Part shown: piece by piece, positions 1 through 6,142 of the stretch
How the letters are laid out: every line of letters starts with the position of its first letter
Position numbering within the stretch: position 1 is the first letter of the stretch
Origin: Flavobacteriales bacterium
GTDB lineage: Bacteria; Bacteroidota; Bacteroidia; Flavobacteriales_D; Sanyastnellaceae
Reading direction: 5' to 3'
Length of the DNA stretch: 7,885 nt
NCBI GenBank assembly: GCA_947464885.1
Contig: CANHYZ010000084.1
Span: 1 to 7,885 of the forward strand
Translations under genes and position numbers: made by a program
Notes under the pieces: model-generated
What the model was told of the DNA's origin: nothing
Databases searched by the model: none
The model's input: only the letters and a program-made list of their open reading frames with translations

Positions 1-17
1 CAAAAGGTTGCCCGAGT

Positions 18-63
18 TGGGGACTGGGGACTGGGGACTGGGGACTGGGGACTGGGGAGTGGG
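18..63. repeat. Heptamer tandem repeat (TGGGGAC)n with G-quadruplex pattern
   Basis: Five perfect copies of TGGGGAC (18-52) are followed by one variant TGGGGAG (53-59) and a partial TGGG (60-63). Six GGGG runs on the plus strand, each separated by three bases (ACT; AGT after the last GGGG run), fit the classical intramolecular G-quadruplex pattern. The G-rich strand is the template strand for ahcY transcription arriving from the right, and the array lies about 90 bp beyond the ahcY stop codon. The array does not sit in a recognisable gene. Copy number of such a heptamer array is expected to vary by slippage, which is inference. Confidence 0.9.
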
Positions 64-76
64 TAATATAAGGCAC

Positions 77-106
77 GAGGGGCGGACGCTTTCGCACCCA
101 CCCCTC
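77..106 (-). terminator. Hairpin downstream of ahcY, probable terminator or 3'-end structure
   Basis: Read on the minus strand, the two 13-nt arms GAGGGGTGGGTGC and GCGTCCGCCCCTC pair along their full length around a GAAA tetraloop. Three of the pairs are G-U wobbles. On the plus strand the same three positions are A-C mismatches, so the fold belongs to RNA made in the ahcY direction. It begins about 44 nt after the ahcY stop. The sequence beyond it (GTGCCTTATATTA) has only a weak U content, so it is not a textbook intrinsic terminator. It may act as a terminator or as a 3'-end stabiliser. Confidence 0.6.
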
Positions 107-120
107 AATTATTTTCCGGT

Positions 121-155
121 ACCTAGTCCTCAGTACCCAGTACCCAGTCCTCAGT
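121..155. repeat. Second heptamer array, inverted relative to the first, overlapping the ahcY stop
   Basis: On the minus strand this reads as five consecutive heptamers: ACTGAGG, ACTGGGT, ACTGGGT, ACTGAGG, ACTAGGT. On the plus strand 120-137 and 141-158 are an 18-bp near-identical pair with one mismatch. The units resemble the ACTGGGG phase of the array at 18-63 but lie on the other strand, so the two arrays form an imperfect inverted repeat around the hairpin. The TGA stop of ahcY (151-153) lies inside the first ACTGAGG unit. Confidence 0.85.
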
Positions 156-1470
156 ACCTATAAGTCTCCGCCTTATACGGTCCTTCCACCTTCACACCGA
201 TGTAGTCGGCTTGGCTGGTGGTGAGAACTTCCAATTCGGCGTTCACCTTGGCCAGGTGCAGACGAGCTACCTTCTCATCGAGGTGCTTTGGAAGAACGTA
301 TACTTTGTTTTCGTAATTCTTGTGATTCTCCCACAACTCGAGCTGAGCAATGGTTTGGTTGGTGAACGATGCACTCATCACGAACGATGGGTGACCGGTA
401 GCGCAACCGAGGTTTACCAAACGGCCTTCCGCCAATACGATGATGTCCTTATCACCGATTGAATATTTGTCAACCTGTGGCTTGATGGTGTCCTTCGTGT
501 TACCGTAGTTTTCATTCAACCAAGCCATATCGATTTCGTTGTCGAAGTGACCGATGTTACATACCACCGCGTTGTGCTTCATGTTTTTGAAGTGACGGTC
601 CACGATGATGTTGTGGTTACCGGTTGCTGTTACCACGATATCCGCTTCAGGAATCGCATTGTCCATGCGCTTCACCTCGAAACCTTCCATCGCCGCTTGC
701 AATGCGCAAATCGGGTCAATTTCAGACACGATTACACGAACACCCGCATGACGCAATGAATCGGCAGAGCCCTTTCCTACGTCGCCGAAACCGGCTACAA
801 CCGCCACCTTACCGGCCATCATCAGGTCGGTAGCACGACGGATAGCATCCACGAGCGACTCGCGGCAACCGTATTTGTTGTCAAACTTGCTCTTGGTTAC
901 AGAGTCGTTGATGTTGATCGCAGGCAACAACAAGCTGCCGTTCTTTTCACGCTCATACAAGCGAAGAACACCCGTTGTCGTCTCTTCAGAGATACCACGG
1001 ATACCGGATACCAACTCAGGGTATTTATCGAATACCATGTTGGTGAGGTCACCGCCATCGTCCAAAATCATATTAAGAGACTGGCCACCGCTAAACGCGT
1101 GAAGCGTCTGCTCGATACACCAGTCAAATTCTTCGTTGTTCATCCCTTTCCACGCATATACCGGAATACCCGCAGCAGCAATCGCCGCAGCAGCATGGTC
1201 TTGTGTAGAGAAGATATTGCAAGAGCTCCAGCTCACTTCCGCACCCAATTCAATGAGTGTTTCGATCAACACCGCCGTTTGAATCGTCATGTGCAGACAA
1301 CCCGCAACGCGAGCGCCGGCCAATGGCTTCGACGGACCAAACTCTTTGCGCAAGCTCATCAAACCCGGCATTTCTGCTTCGGCCAATTTGATCTCTTTGC
1401 GGCCCCATTCGGCGAGGCTCATGTCTTTCACTTTGTAGGTTGTCACCTGATTAGCTGTTTGAATGCTCAT
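151..1470 (-). CDS. ahcY: S-adenosylhomocysteine hydrolase (adenosylhomocysteinase)
   Basis: This cytoplasmic NAD-dependent enzyme reversibly hydrolyses S-adenosylhomocysteine to adenosine and homocysteine, relieving product inhibition of methyltransferases and feeding the methionine cycle. The 439-residue product is full length for the family (human enzyme 432). Visible landmarks are the substrate-domain GCLHMT (57-62), the family signature around SWSSCNIFSTQDHAAAA (80-96), TKSKFDNKYGCRESL (192-206) carrying the catalytic Lys193 and Asp197, and the NAD Rossmann loop GFGDVGKG (227-234). LGCATGHPSFVMSASF (354-369) and the C-terminal KAETYRY follow; Lys433 and Tyr437 correspond to residues that reach the NAD site of the neighbouring subunit in known structures. 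No early residues are missing, which supports the start at 1470. The leader is A-rich with no clear Shine-Dalgarno. The gene appears monocistronic and divergent from the PPTase gene. Its stop codon falls inside a heptamer repeat array. Confidence 0.98.
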   Translation of the reverse strand: MSIQTANQVTTYKVKDMSLAEWGRKEIKLAEAEMPGLMSLRKEFGPSKPLAGARVAGCLHMTIQTAVLIETLIELGAEVSWSSCNIFSTQDHAAAAIAAAGIPVYAWKGMNNEEFDWCIEQTLHAFSGGQSLNMILDDGGDLTNMVFDKYPELVSGIRGISEETTTGVLRLYEREKNGSLLLPAININDSVTKSKFDNKYGCRESLVDAIRRATDLMMAGKVAVVAGFGDVGKGSADSLRHAGVRVIVSEIDPICALQAAMEGFEVKRMDNAIPEADIVVTATGNHNIIVDRHFKNMKHNAVVCNIGHFDNEIDMAWLNENYGNTKDTIKPQVDKYSIGDKDIIVLAEGRLVNLGCATGHPSFVMSASFTNQTIAQLELWENHKNYENKVYVLPKHLDEKVARLHLAKVNAELEVLTTSQADYIGVKVEGPYKAETYRY

Positions 1471-1504
1471 GTGTATTGGTTTTAATATCTTGAAAAAGAG
1501 GGCG

Positions 1505-1512
1505 CAAAGATA
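1505..1512 (-). promoter_or_regulatory. Candidate ahcY promoter, Bacteroidota -7 box TATCTTTG
   Basis: On the minus strand TATCTTTG is an exact match to the Bacteroidota sigma-A -7 consensus TAnnTTTG. It lies 34 bp before the ahcY ATG, predicting a leader of roughly 28-30 nt. The nearest upstream TTTG (complement of the plus-strand CAAAA near 1539-1543) is about 26 nt away, longer than the usual spacing near 20, so the -33 element is poor. Confidence 0.6.
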
Positions 1513-1540
1513 CGACTTAGATTCGGAGTTGCGTTAAACA

Positions 1541-1560
1541 AAACCTTAAAAAAGAGGTTT
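1541..1560. repeat. Inverted repeat AAACCT-N8-AGGTTT in the divergent promoter region
   Basis: AAACCT (1541-1546) and AGGTTT (1555-1560) are perfect inverted 6-mers separated by 8 bp. A third copy, AGGTTT at 1564-1569, overlaps the -7 box of the PPTase promoter. The spacing would suit a small operator, or the element could be a short hairpin. No regulator is identifiable from this window. Confidence 0.4.
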
Positions 1561-1562
1561 CG

Positions 1563-1570
1563 TAGGTTTG
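1563..1570 (+). promoter_or_regulatory. Candidate PPTase promoter, -7 box TAGGTTTG
   Basis: TAGGTTTG matches the Bacteroidota TAnnTTTG -7 consensus exactly and ends 17 bp before the PPTase ATG, predicting a very short leader of about 10-12 nt. No TTG occurs at the expected -33 spacing. It is divergent from, and about 50 bp away from, the ahcY -7 box. Confidence 0.5.
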
Positions 1571-1587
1571 CATGACCACATTAACCC

Positions 1588-2217
1588 ATGCCGGCAGAAA
1601 TAGTTCACGCCCCCAACGAAAATGCGCCATTTACACTGGCCATTTGGACCCTTAATGAGTCTGATGAAGCCTTGCATCATCAATGGGAACAGTGCGGCTC
1701 ATCTGAAGTAAAACCCGTTATCAAATCCGCCCGACGAAACCGTGAATGGCTCGCCTCTCGCCTGCTCATGCACCGTATGAACGTGCCAAAGCTCACCTAT
1801 CTGCCCAATGGCAAGCCGGTGTTGCCCGCAGGACAACTATCCATTTCGCATTGCGACAACCTCGTTGCGCTCGTGCTCGCTGACAGTCCTGTTGGTATCG
1901 ATGTCCAACAACCGACCGAGCAAATTCGAACCATCCTCACCAAATTCTGTTCACCTGCCGAACAAGCCCGCCTCATGAGTGCATCGCAAGCGGATCCGAC
2001 GGCAGCTCTGCGCGACATGACCATCATCTGGAGCGCCAAAGAAGCCATCTTCAAATTTTGGGGAGAAAACGTCGCCTTTGCTGAGCATATCGAAATCGCT
2101 CCTTTCACAGGCGACGATGCGCGGATCACCGCACATTACAAGGGCGCTCACGGACAACGCACCTTCGAGCTATGGCACTACCGTCATCGAGCGCATGAAA
2201 TCGTTATAGCCCTCTGA
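1588..2217 (+). CDS. Sfp-type 4'-phosphopantetheinyl transferase superfamily protein
   Basis: This enzyme is expected to transfer the 4'-phosphopantetheine arm of coenzyme A onto a conserved serine of an acyl, peptidyl or aryl carrier protein in the cytoplasm. The 209-residue product shows the family order: a basic NREWLASRLLMH segment (51-62), the GKP stretch (75-77), SISHCDN (85-91), GIDVQ (103-107) and WSAKEAIFKFWG (148-159). Asp105 and Glu152 match the Mg-binding acidic residues and Lys151/Lys156 the conserved lysines. The third usual metal ligand, Glu two residues after the Asp, is Gln107 here. An in-frame TAA lies at 1582-1584, so ATG 1588 is the earliest possible start. There is no clear Shine-Dalgarno. 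No fatty-acid, polyketide or nonribosomal peptide genes adjoin it, so the target carrier protein is unknown. Confidence 0.87.
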   Translation: MPAEIVHAPNENAPFTLAIWTLNESDEALHHQWEQCGSSEVKPVIKSARRNREWLASRLLMHRMNVPKLTYLPNGKPVLPAGQLSISHCDNLVALVLADSPVGIDVQQPTEQIRTILTKFCSPAEQARLMSASQADPTAALRDMTIIWSAKEAIFKFWGENVAFAEHIEIAPFTGDDARITAHYKGAHGQRTFELWHYRHRAHEIVIAL

Positions 2218-2259
2218 GCATCCTCAAAGAATGCCTTCTCTAACCCCCTATTCATCCCC

Positions 2260-2267
2260 TATATTCG
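2260..2267 (+). promoter_or_regulatory. Candidate -7 box TATATTCG upstream of the secreted-protein gene
   Basis: TATATTCG has one mismatch to TAnnTTTG and ends 18 bp before the ATG at 2286, nearly the same geometry as the PPTase promoter. No -33 TTG is apparent. Read-through from the PPTase gene (68 bp upstream) is an alternative. Confidence 0.35.
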
Positions 2268-2285
2268 CTACGAACAATTAAGCGT

Positions 2286-4163
2286 ATGAGATATCTATAC
2301 ACGTCCGTTCTCGTTTGTCTGCTCTGCCATACCGCTATCGGACAGCAGCTTTTCAACCCCGCCCCCGGCACCTACGCGCTCGATTCACGCGATGCGGCAG
2401 TGCAGGGACAAAACCGCGAGGTCATCTGGGAAGAAGATTTTGCCACTGGCTTCGACGGCTGGACGAGCTTTGCCGCCGGCGGTGTTGCCGCTTGGGAATA
2501 CCGCGGTCCCGCAACCCAGCCCAATAACGAAGTCGGCTCACGCGGAAGCTGCGTGTTGGACAACCTCGGCGAACCTATCCTGAGTCCCACGGCTGCCAAC
2601 GGCTTCATGATTTTCGACTCGAACTGGTGGGACAACCCCGACCTCCCTTGCGCGGATGAAAACATCGGAACAGGTCCCGCACCCGGCCCCCATTTCACCA
2701 CACTGACCTCGCCCGTTATCGACCTGACCAACTATGGCAGCGTGGCCCTTCAATTCAACCAATACCTCAAAACACTCGAGGCAACTGCGCGTGTTGAAGT
2801 CTCCACCGATGGCTTCACGTGGTGGACGGTCTTCACCAATCCCGCCATCCCCAATCCCACTCCGCTTAACGATGTGCACGTCATTCAGATTTCCAACTAC
2901 GTGGCCTTTCAGCCCACCGTACGCATACGCTTTGTGTTCGATGGACTTTACTACTTCTGGCAACTCGATGATGTGAAAATCGTTGACACCTACTCCAACG
3001 ACCTCGAGCTGACCTCCTTCAACTACGGTGATTTCAATTTGACAGATCCTACACACCCCACGGGATACGAGTTCATGCAATACTCCAAGTATCCAACCTC
3101 CATGGCGCCTAGCCTGAAATTCTCGGCAACAGCCGTCAATCAAGGCAGCATTGTGCAAACCGATTGCCGCTTGCATGTTGATGTCATCAATGCGGCGTCC
3201 GGCACCGTCATTCACGAAGCTGTTTCCACCGAAGGCACTTTTGCCTACGTGGGTGAATCCGTGGCGATGCGCTCAGGCAATTATCAAATGGACCCAATTC
3301 TCGGCGAATACAAACTCGCGTTTGAAGCCACCCAATTGGAGACGGATGAAGAGCCGCTCAACAACCGCGATACAACCTATTTCTACATCGATGATGTTCA
3401 GTACGCGCGCGATCGCATCTTCGCCAGCGCCGTGTATCTGGGCACTCCCGATTACGCCGATGTCGAATACGAACTCGGCAATGTGTTTCTGGTGACAGCC
3501 GAAGACCTCACCTGTCACTCCATCACCGTTGGCGTTGGCATTGGCTCATCGACGCCGGCCACCATCGAAGGCCGACTCTATCGATTCGATATTCAAAATG
3601 GCGTCGAAGCCGATCTCCTCGGTGTTAGTCAACCCGTTCAATTGACTTCCTCCATGCTGAATAGCTACGGCGATCAGATTTTGACCAACCTCGTTTTCGA
3701 TAGCCCCATTCAAGTCTATGCCGGCGAAGCGTACTTCGTGGCCGTGGCCAGCACCGATGGCGTCGACAATTTCGTGTGCGCCATGTCGGGCAGCGCGGAA
3801 GAAGGAACTGCACTGGTGCGCTACTTCCCGCAAGACTGGTTCTACCTCGATATGCTGCCCATGGTGCGGATGAATTTCGGTGCGTTCAACACCGTTGAAA
3901 ACAGCACAGCGCTCGTACATCAGTTGCAGGCGTTTCCGAATCCCGCCACCGACGGCGTGACCATCACGGTTCCTGTTGCCGTCAATACAGAACTGACAGC
4001 TTCGTGGTATGATGTGACGGGACAACTGGTACGCAAGGAACGCGTTACCGCGAATCAACACACGCCTTACACGTCGTCGCTAACGGCACTTGCTCCGGGC
4101 TTATACCGCATCATCCTCAGCGACAACACGAACCGCTACCAAACGCAAGTGGTGAAGCAGTAA
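2286..4163 (+). CDS. Secreted multidomain protein with type IX secretion (type A) C-terminal sorting domain
   Basis: The 625-residue product starts with a Sec signal peptide: Arg2, then a hydrophobic core, with likely cleavage after AIG (17-19). No lipobox is present, because Cys14 is preceded by Leu. Residues about 48-235 (from WEEDFATGFDGW to WQLDDVKIVD) look like a MAM/concanavalin-type jelly-roll module as seen in many Bacteroidota surface proteins. About 240-370 resembles an Ig-like or CARDB-like beta domain. About 380-535 is a further beta-rich region I cannot name. From about 547 on, the sequence has FPNP (550-553), WYDVTGQLVR and LAPGLYRI and ends in VVKQ, the pattern of the Por secretion tail. 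The protein is therefore predicted to cross the outer membrane by type IX secretion and be released or anchored at the surface. No catalytic motif is visible, so its activity or ligand is unknown; adhesion or carbohydrate binding is speculation. GH3 follows 12 bp later. Confidence 0.88.
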   Translation: MRYLYTSVLVCLLCHTAIGQQLFNPAPGTYALDSRDAAVQGQNREVIWEEDFATGFDGWTSFAAGGVAAWEYRGPATQPNNEVGSRGSCVLDNLGEPILSPTAANGFMIFDSNWWDNPDLPCADENIGTGPAPGPHFTTLTSPVIDLTNYGSVALQFNQYLKTLEATARVEVSTDGFTWWTVFTNPAIPNPTPLNDVHVIQISNYVAFQPTVRIRFVFDGLYYFWQLDDVKIVDTYSNDLELTSFNYGDFNLTDPTHPTGYEFMQYSKYPTSMAPSLKFSATAVNQGSIVQTDCRLHVDVINAASGTVIHEAVSTEGTFAYVGESVAMRSGNYQMDPILGEYKLAFEATQLETDEEPLNNRDTTYFYIDDVQYARDRIFASAVYLGTPDYADVEYELGNVFLVTAEDLTCHSITVGVGIGSSTPATIEGRLYRFDIQNGVEADLLGVSQPVQLTSSMLNSYGDQILTNLVFDSPIQVYAGEAYFVAVASTDGVDNFVCAMSGSAEEGTALVRYFPQDWFYLDMLPMVRMNFGAFNTVENSTALVHQLQAFPNPATDGVTITVPVAVNTELTASWYDVTGQLVRKERVTANQHTPYTSSLTALAPGLYRIILSDNTNRYQTQVVKQ

Positions 4164-4175
4164 CAGAGGGCCAAC

Positions 4176-5672
4176 ATGTCGATCAAATCATTCGCCGCTC
4201 GCGCTTACGCCAAGCTTATCGAAAAGCAAATACAACGCGATGCGCAGCGAGCAGTAGCGTGTCAGGAAGCCGTGCGCAAATCACTGCTGAAAAATGGTGC
4301 AGCAACCGCATTCGGTCGTGATCATCAACTCGCGCAAGTCGACTCCTACGCCGCATGGAAGCAAGCCCTTCCCGTAGCCGAATACGAAGCGCTCCTGCCC
4401 TACATCGAACGCGCGAAGCAAGGCGAGCGCGATGTGTTGTGGCCGGGTCTTCCGCAGTATTTCTGTAAGACAAGCGGAACCACCAGCGGCACGAAGTACA
4501 TCCCGCTTACCAAAGACTCACTGCCCAATCACATCGGCACTGCACGCAACGCCCTGTTGAGTTATATCGCAGAAACCGGCAATTCGAAATTCACTTCGGG
4601 CAAAATGATTTTCCTGCAGGGAAGTCCGAAGATGGATACGTTGCCGAGCGGCATTCCATACGGCCGACTGTCGGGTATTGTGGCCAATCACGTTCCCGGT
4701 TACTTGCAAAAAAACAGGATGCCTTCCTATGCGACGAATTGCATCGAAGATTGGGAAGAGAAGGTGAACCGCATCGCCGAGGAAACGCTGCGCGAGCGCA
4801 TGACGCTCATCAGCGGCATCCCCAATTGGGTGCAGATGTATTTCGAAGTGCTGCTCGCTAAATCCGGCAAACAGACCATTGCGGAAGTGTTTCCCGATTT
4901 CGATTTGTTTGTGTATGGTGGTGTCAACTTCGAACCGTACCGCGCCAAATTCGAATCCCTCATCGGCAAGCGCTTTCCCATCATTGAGCTGTATCCTGCC
5001 AGTGAAGGCTTTCTGGCGTTTCAGGATTCGCAAGAAGCAGATGGTTTATTGCTCAACGTCAACAGCGGCATCTTCTTCGAGTTTATTCCGACGGATGAAT
5101 ACTTCAACGAACATCCGAAACGTCTCTCGCTGAGTGAAGTGAAAATCGGCGTGAACTACGCGCTCATTCTTTCCAACAACGCGGGACTGTGGGGCTACAG
5201 CATCGGTGATACGGTGAAGTTCACCTCGCTCGATCCGCCCCGCATCAAGGTAACGGGACGCATCAAACACTTCACCAGCGCTTTTGGTGAGCACGTGATT
5301 GCAGAGGAAGTGGAAGGCGCGATGATTGAAGCTTGCGCAGAGCTCGGTGTTCGGGTAAATGAATTTCACGTTGCGCCCGTCGTTGCGCCGGCATCAGGAC
5401 TACCCTATCACGAGTGGCTCATTGAAACGGACACCGAAGTACCGGAGGAAAAACGCCAACGCATGGCCATACTGCTCGACGCTTCCATGCAACGCCGCAA
5501 CATCTACTACCGCGATCTCATTCAGGGCAACGTATTACAGCCCGCCGTTCTCACCTTCGTGCGCAAGGGTGCGTTCAACGATTACATGCGCAAAGCGGGC
5601 AAGCTGGGCGGACAGAATAAAGTGCCGCGCTTGGCGAATGACCGGAAGATTGCGGAGGGATTAAGGGGGTAA
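4176..5672 (+). CDS. GH3-family acyl-adenylating enzyme (GH3 auxin-responsive promoter-like)
   Basis: The 498-residue product belongs to the GH3 branch of the ANL adenylating superfamily. Plant GH3 enzymes activate a carboxylic acid with ATP and conjugate it to an amino acid; bacterial members have no firmly assigned substrate. The three nucleotide motifs are visible: KTSGTTSGTKYIPLT (98-112, P-loop-like), YPASEGF (273-279), and GYSIGDTVKF (340-349, with Asp345) followed by VTGRIKHF (359-366) at the domain hinge. The C-terminal part carries GGQNKVPRL (478-486). There is no signal peptide or membrane segment, so it is cytoplasmic. ATG 4176 follows the upstream stop by 12 bp with AGAGGG about 6 bp before it, a plausible weak Shine-Dalgarno, implying co-transcription with the secreted-protein gene. 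CGCAAAG repeats begin within about 20 bp of its stop codon. The family call is secure, the substrate unknown. Confidence 0.92.
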   Translation: MSIKSFAARAYAKLIEKQIQRDAQRAVACQEAVRKSLLKNGAATAFGRDHQLAQVDSYAAWKQALPVAEYEALLPYIERAKQGERDVLWPGLPQYFCKTSGTTSGTKYIPLTKDSLPNHIGTARNALLSYIAETGNSKFTSGKMIFLQGSPKMDTLPSGIPYGRLSGIVANHVPGYLQKNRMPSYATNCIEDWEEKVNRIAEETLRERMTLISGIPNWVQMYFEVLLAKSGKQTIAEVFPDFDLFVYGGVNFEPYRAKFESLIGKRFPIIELYPASEGFLAFQDSQEADGLLLNVNSGIFFEFIPTDEYFNEHPKRLSLSEVKIGVNYALILSNNAGLWGYSIGDTVKFTSLDPPRIKVTGRIKHFTSAFGEHVIAEEVEGAMIEACAELGVRVNEFHVAPVVAPASGLPYHEWLIETDTEVPEEKRQRMAILLDASMQRRNIYYRDLIQGNVLQPAVLTFVRKGAFNDYMRKAGKLGGQNKVPRLANDRKIAEGLRG

Positions 5673-5689
5673 CTCACGCAACGATTTTT

Positions 5690-5769
5690 CACGCAAAGAC
5701 CGCAAAGAGGATTTCTCGCAAAGACCGCAAAGGGAGATTCACGCAAAGTACGCAGAGCTCGCAGAGAAC
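5690..5769. repeat. CGCAAAG-type tandem repeat array, left copy
   Basis: Two 25-bp units (5690-5714 and 5715-5739) of the form C(A/T)CGCAAAGACCGCAAAG plus a purine-rich tail are followed by three 9-bp subunits, CGCAAAGTA, CGCAGAGCT and CGCAGAGAA (5742-5768). An isolated TCACGCAACG at 5674-5683 is probably a degenerate extra copy. The array starts immediately after the GH3 stop codon. Its reverse complement matches the array at 6143-6280 closely: 5699-5723 agrees at 23 of 26 aligned positions with the later 26-bp unit. Confidence 0.85.
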
Positions 5770-5793
5770 TTGGCCCTTCCTTGCGTGCATTGG

Positions 5794-5825
5794 CCCCTCG
5801 ACGGTTGGTGAGCGAAGCCGAGGGG
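5794..5825. other. Hairpin-forming element with CCCCTCG / CGAGGGG arms
   Basis: Arms CCCCTCG (5794-5800) and CGAGGGG (5819-5825) pair perfectly around an 18-nt loop containing GGTTGGTGAGCGAAGCC. The plus-strand sequence after it is an A-tract (AATAAAAAAA), not a U-tract, so it is not an intrinsic terminator for GH3. It is more likely a dispersed palindromic repeat or a processing structure. It shares the 10-mer CGAGGGGCGG with 76-85 near the ahcY end. Confidence 0.5.
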
Positions 5826-5920
5826 CGGTTAATAAAAAAATCCCGATAAAAAAGCAACCCTCCCCTTCCCATCACCGTCTTACTCTCGGAGCACAACTCC
5901 AGATAAAACTGAAGCCTGAA

Positions 5921-5949
5921 GGCGTGCTGCAACACCCTTTTGGTTTTTT
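5921..5949 (+). terminator. Weak candidate intrinsic terminator
   Basis: GG-GTG (5921-5926, with C5923 bulged) can pair with CAC-CC (5933-5937) around a six-base loop. TTTTGGTTTTTT follows at 5938-5949. The stem is short and competes with a GCC-TGAA-GGC hairpin at 5914-5923, so support is modest. The much better terminator begins 22 bp further on. Confidence 0.25.
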
Positions 5950-5970
5950 GACTATCATGATTTCCTAAAC

Positions 5971-6008
5971 AAATAAGCCGGGTTGGAAACGATCCGGTTT
6001 ATTTTTTT
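5971..6008 (+). terminator. Strong intrinsic terminator, 15-bp stem with GAAA loop and T-tract
   Basis: The arms AAATAAGCCGGGTTG (5971-5985) and CGATCCGGTTTATTT (5990-6004) pair along all 15 positions, with three G-U wobbles, around a GAAA tetraloop (5986-5989). Seven T residues run from 6002 to 6008. The wobble pattern makes the plus strand the better folding strand, so it should end transcription from GH3 or from an RNA in the preceding segment. Read on the minus strand the outer stem is kept with one mismatch and a weaker T-rich tail, so it may also stop tyrS transcription. Confidence 0.85.
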
Positions 6009-6040
6009 CGCAAAGTGGGAAGGGTTAACGGAAAGCGATT

Positions 6041-6090
6041 TCACGCAGTGCTCGCAGAGATAAAATCACGCAAAGCTCTCAGAGAAGGTA
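6041..6090. repeat. Two further CGCAAAG-type units, same orientation as the left array
   Basis: Two degenerate 25-bp units start with TCACGCAGTG (6041) and TCACGCAAAG (6066). Each has the internal CGCAGAG or CTCAGAG subunit. A lone TCGCAAAG at 6008-6015 abuts the T-tract of the terminator and is probably a remnant copy. Confidence 0.65.
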
Positions 6091-6142
6091 TCCTTCGAAT
6101 TCTCCGTGTGTAATTCACTTCGTATAAGTTGCGCGATTTTCA

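Noticed and set aside
1471..1587. SAH or SAM riboswitch upstream of ahcY
   Set aside because: The predicted leader is only about 30 nt and the whole divergent spacer is 117 bp with promoter elements. No riboswitch-like stems fit in the ahcY direction.
2538..3215. Long antisense open frame (225 codons) opposite the secreted-protein gene
   Set aside because: It is a shadow of the GC-biased plus-strand gene. The plus strand has a signal peptide and sorting domain, and the antisense peptide shows no family motif.
5582..5935. Minus-strand open frame of 117 codons covering the GH3 end and left repeat array
   Set aside because: Its C-terminal third is antisense to well-supported GH3 coding sequence, and the middle is repeat-derived. 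There is no start context or recognisable domain.
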